DNA of 17,809 nt, taken from contig JBGTBA010000162.1 of NCBI GenBank assembly GCA_041749595.1, positions 1 through 17,809 on the forward strand, in the 5' to 3' direction. This DNA comes from Aurantibrevibacter sp041749595. GTDB taxonomy: Bacteria > Bacteroidota > Bacteroidia > Flavobacteriales > Flavobacteriaceae. Below are positions 15,794 through 17,809 of the stretch, one piece after another. Position numbers and translations under genes: made by a program. How positions within the stretch are numbered: position 1 is the stretch's first letter; the number at the start of each line of letters is the position of its first letter. A model generated the notes under the pieces. That model was not told where the DNA came from. It worked only from the letters and a program-made list of their open reading frames with translations, and made no database searches.

Positions 15794-15833
15794 AAAAACA
15801 AGGCTTCCAAGATATCGGGAGCTTTTTGTTTTT
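15794..15833 (+). terminator. Intrinsic terminator after the tRNA
   Basis: GCTTCC (15803-15808) pairs with GGGAGC (15817-15822, one G-U pair) around the loop AAGATATC. An upstream A-rich arm (AAAAACAA) can pair with the following TTTTTGTTTTT, extending the stem and supplying the U-run. It begins 8 nt after the tRNA end. Confidence 0.75.
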
Positions 15834-15839
15834 AGGATG

Positions 15840-15859
15840 GGTACAACACAGGTACAACA
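15840..15859. repeat. Tandem GGTACAACA repeats at 11-bp period
   Basis: Two exact 9-bp copies, 15840-15848 and 15851-15859, are separated by CA, so they recur every 11 bp, about one helical turn. They lie 54 bp from the tRNA 3' end, between its terminator and the first gene of the putative element. This spacing and position resemble integrase arm-type or excisionase binding sites, but the function is inferred. Confidence 0.75.
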
Positions 15860-15914
15860 TTTTCTCCACTTTCCGATTCTCTTACTTTTAGTTATATTTA
15901 AGGTCATATAGGCC

Positions 15915-16589
15915 ATGGAAAGATTCATTCAAACTGCAGGACGGGCACTAGCCAAGACAAGAATAGGGGTAAACTATTATTTGGAGCATAAAATAGGAGG
16001 CTCAAGAGGCAACCTAATTCTTTTTATTTTATGCCTGTATGTTTTGTTTATGTTGGTTTTCTATTCTCTTTTAGGGTTCCAACCATTAAAGGAAAGCTTT
16101 GCAATAAATTTAATCATGCTTATTATTGTAATATGTGCAGTGGTTTGGGTAGCTATTTTCTATGAATCAGAAAACCATATGAATTTGGATCGACATTCGT
16201 TTTCAATGGAACCCCTCAAAAAAACCAAAATCAAGTATCAACTTCTCGATTTGGAAAAAGATTCTCAAAATCAACTGCAACGTTTGGTAAACGGAAAAAA
16301 TGTACAACAAAAAATAAACTTCACCTTAGAAAACAAAAGCAAGGATTCTGCCAATCACAGGGTTCTCTTCACCCTTTTTGATGAACTTGTATTGGGAGGC
16401 ATCAAGGAACTGGCAGGCGAACGCAAACAAGAGTTCTTTCAATTGCTAATGGATTCCTTTTTAATGAACGGAGAACCGGTAAAACCGACTACATTAACCT
16501 CCAGTTTTTCCGCTTGGAAAGCCGACCAGGAGAAACCAAATTCAAGAGAACAGCGGCAGCTGGTAAAGAAAATCCTCGGGAAAGAATAA
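15915..16589 (+). CDS. Two-TM membrane protein of unknown function
   Basis: I do not recognise the family. The 224-residue product has two adjacent hydrophobic segments (about 33-54, NLILFILCLYVLFMLVFYSLLG split here, and 64-86, INLIMLIIVICAVVWVAIFY) after a basic N-terminus, then a soluble, probably cytoplasmic C-terminal domain of about 135 residues. That domain is charged and helical, with FTLFDELVLGGIKELAGERKQEFFQLLMDSFLMNG, split around 16370-16470, as its most distinctive part. No catalytic motif is seen. The ATG at 15915 follows a short A/T-rich leader. The gene lies directly downstream of the tRNA and the GGTACAACA repeats, reading the same way, so it is probably the first gene of an integrated element. 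Its order before an HTH gene and VirE may be diagnostic for that element type. Confidence 0.8.
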   Translation: MERFIQTAGRALAKTRIGVNYYLEHKIGGSRGNLILFILCLYVLFMLVFYSLLGFQPLKESFAINLIMLIIVICAVVWVAIFYESENHMNLDRHSFSMEPLKKTKIKYQLLDLEKDSQNQLQRLVNGKNVQQKINFTLENKSKDSANHRVLFTLFDELVLGGIKELAGERKQEFFQLLMDSFLMNGEPVKPTTLTSSFSAWKADQEKPNSREQRQLVKKILGKE

Positions 16590-16625
16590 TTATAGCATAA
16601 TTTTTATTTCAAACCAATTATCCTA

Positions 16626-16657
16626 TTGATTTATTGGTAGTTGTCTATATATGTTTG
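16626..16657 (+). promoter_or_regulatory. Bacteroidota-type promoter of the HTH/VirE genes
   Basis: TATGTTTG (16650-16657) matches TAnnTTTG exactly, and a TTG at 16626-16628 lies 21 bp upstream, a suitable -33 element. Transcription would begin near 16662-16665. The ATG at 16651 falls inside the -7 box, so it cannot be the start of the HTH gene; the ATG at 16714 is. Confidence 0.55.
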
Positions 16658-16671
16658 TCCTGTACAAAAAT

Positions 16672-16687
16672 GTAAATGGCCATTTAC
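16672..16687. promoter_or_regulatory. 16-bp perfect palindrome, candidate operator
   Basis: GTAAATGGCCATTTAC is its own reverse complement. It begins 15 nt after the -7 box and lies in the expected 5' leader, 27 bp before the HTH gene ATG. The position suits a repressor site, possibly autoregulatory; which protein binds it is inferred. Confidence 0.5.
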
Positions 16688-16713
16688 TCATTCTAATTTT
16701 TAAAATTAAAACA

Positions 16714-17004
16714 ATGAGTAATCAAGACAATGTAGTAGCAATACTAACCGAAATTAAGGGACTGTTATCCCAAAACAAAAAAGTGCTTAATGTAGACGAT
16801 CTGGCTAACTATACCGGGTTGTCTAAAAGCAAGATATATAAACTTACCCAGTTGAAACTAATCCCAACCGGGAACAATCCCAACATCCGCCAGAAATTCT
16901 TTGACAAAGCCACTATTGATACCTGGCTTTTGGGAAAACCCAATGTATCGGATGAATATCTTGAGCAGAAGTTCAATGAGCAGCTATTGAAAAAAAGAAG
17001 ATAA
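16714..17004 (+). CDS. Small HTH DNA-binding protein, excisionase/MerR-like (HTH_17 type)
   Basis: A 96-residue DNA-binding protein. An N-terminal helix (about 6-22) precedes a winged HTH, LNVDDLANYTGLSKSKIYKLTQLKLIPTG split across residues 25-53, with a wing RQKFFDKATIDTWL (59-72) that is characteristic of the excisionase-like HTH_17 family, then a basic tail ending KKRR. Proteins like this are common just before VirE/primase genes in Bacteroidota integrative elements, where they act in excision control or regulation. The start at 16714 was chosen over 16651, which lies in the promoter and would add a hydrophobic, unrelated N-terminus. The gap to the next gene is 10 nt, so the two are probably one operon. 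Confidence 0.88.
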   Translation: MSNQDNVVAILTEIKGLLSQNKKVLNVDDLANYTGLSKSKIYKLTQLKLIPTGNNPNIRQKFFDKATIDTWLLGKPNVSDEYLEQKFNEQLLKKRR

Positions 17005-17014
17005 ATTTTTCAAT

Positions 17015-17809
17015 ATGGCAGCTCAAGAACAGAAAGGGTTGTATGATGTACCCGACCCTAAGAAAAAGACGGTCTATGATTATACCATGGATTATCTGGA
17101 AGCCAAGTATGATATTACGTATAATGAAATATCACATGACTTTCAAATATCCTTTAGAGATTCCAGGGAATGGCAATACCTGAACCTGAACTCGCTTATC
17201 ATAGAACTGGCCAAGGCCGGGGTGGATATCCACACCGGGAAGCTGGAAATCCTGCTTCGTTCGGAGTGGATCCCGAAATTCAACCCCATAAAGGAGTATT
17301 TTGAAGGCTTACCTCCATGGGATGGTCAGGACCATATATTGAAATTGGCTTCCTATGTGCCGATTTATGAGGAAGAAGCGTTCAACTATCATTTTAAAAA
17401 ATGGTTGGTACGAACCATAAAATGTGCTTTGGAAGCCAACTATTTCAATAAACAGGCTTTTGTGCTATCACATCAGGGACAAAATTCGGGAAAATCCACT
17501 TGGTGCCGATTTCTATGTCCCCCGGAACTAGGGGAATATATGGCAGAGGATATCAGTAACGATAAAGACGCCAGGATACAGCTCTGCCGAAACTTTCTAT
17601 ACAATTTGGATGAATTGGCGGTACTCTCTAAAAAGGATGTCAATGCCTTGAAAGCATTTTTCTCCAAGACCTTTATTAACGAGCGACTACCGTATGACAG
17701 AAAGAACACTACCCTACCAAGGATATGCTCCTTTGTTGGTAGTACTAATATGTCTTCCTTTTTAAACGATGAGACCGGTTCGGTAAGATGGCTGTGTTTT
17801 GAGCTCAAA
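17015..17809 (+). CDS. VirE-family P-loop ATPase/helicase of a mobile element, 3' partial
   Basis: The frame is open from the ATG at 17015 to the right edge (265 codons without a stop), so the C-terminus is missing. The sequence resembles the VirE (virulence-associated E) family of superfamily-3-like ATPases found in phages and integrative elements, usually next to a primase. The N-terminal part has WQYLNLNSLIIELAKAG and the family hallmark FNPIKEYFEGLPPWDGQDHI, split near 17280-17330. Then come Walker A GQNSGKST (155-162, Lys160), Walker B-like NLDEL (Asp199, Glu200), and a sensor-1-like FVGSTN before NDETGSVRWLCFEL. The third Walker A residue is Asn where many relatives have Gly. It probably helps the element replicate on excision or maintenance. 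The gene has no visible degeneration in the window. Confidence 0.9.
   Translation, partial: MAAQEQKGLYDVPDPKKKTVYDYTMDYLEAKYDITYNEISHDFQISFRDSREWQYLNLNSLIIELAKAGVDIHTGKLEILLRSEWIPKFNPIKEYFEGLPPWDGQDHILKLASYVPIYEEEAFNYHFKKWLVRTIKCALEANYFNKQAFVLSHQGQNSGKSTWCRFLCPPELGEYMAEDISNDKDARIQLCRNFLYNLDELAVLSKKDVNALKAFFSKTFINERLPYDRKNTTLPRICSFVGSTNMSSFLNDETGSVRWLCFELK

Noticed and set aside
15838..15912. 24-codon open frame covering the GGTACAACA repeats
   Set aside because: It is very short and its codons are explained by the repeat itself; nothing indicates translation.
16651..16713. ATG at 16651 as the start of the HTH gene
   Set aside because: It lies inside the TATGTTTG promoter box and adds an unrelated hydrophobic leader; the start at 16714 gives the normal protein.
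17473..17808. Minus-strand open frame at the right end
   Set aside because: It is antisense to the Walker A and Walker B region of the VirE-family gene, whose motifs are clear on the plus strand.
1..17809. CRISPR arrays, insertion sequences and rRNA genes
   Set aside because: No regularly spaced repeats, transposase motifs or rRNA signatures were seen on either strand.

Overview
The window looks like the chromosome of a marine-type member of the Flavobacteriaceae (Bacteroidota). The signs are a hybrid two-component regulator, a SusC/SusD pair, Bacteroidota-style promoter boxes (TAnnTTTG), A/T-rich leaders without clear Shine-Dalgarno sites, and a methylmalonyl-CoA epimerase. The genus cannot be fixed from the sequence alone.

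Positions 1-10.5 kb hold a compact fructan/sucrose-type polysaccharide utilization locus on the + strand. It begins with the 3' part of a hybrid two-component regulator that has a periplasmic sugar-binding sensor. After a 244-bp gap rich in inverted repeats and GTAACA motifs come a sugar-porter MFS transporter, a GH32 lipoprotein (overlapping the transporter by ATGA), a SusC-like TonB-dependent transporter and a SusD-like lipoprotein, with a terminator hairpin after SusD. The inferred logic is that SusD and SusC bind and import fructooligosaccharides at the outer membrane, the GH32 lipoprotein releases fructose, the MFS porter moves fructose into the cytoplasm, and the sensor reports fructose and switches the operon on. 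No fructokinase, SusE or SusF is present in the window; they may lie upstream or elsewhere.

A gene-free stretch (10.46-10.94 kb) separates this from ordinary core genes: a tRNA-dihydrouridine synthase (+), convergent with an rbfA / LolC-E-type ABC permease pair (-), then a methylmalonyl-CoA epimerase (+), and two unrecognised exported proteins (+), one of them a lipoprotein.

At 15713-15786 is a CAU-anticodon tRNA followed by a terminator. Its 3' end faces what looks like the left end of an integrated element: two tandem GGTACAACA repeats at an 11-bp period, a two-TM protein of unknown function, a promoter with a 16-bp palindrome just downstream, a small excisionase/MerR-type HTH protein, and the start of a VirE-family P-loop ATPase that runs off the window. 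This HTH plus VirE pair is typical of Bacteroidota integrative or mobilizable elements. No integrase or second attachment site is in view, so the element call is an inference.
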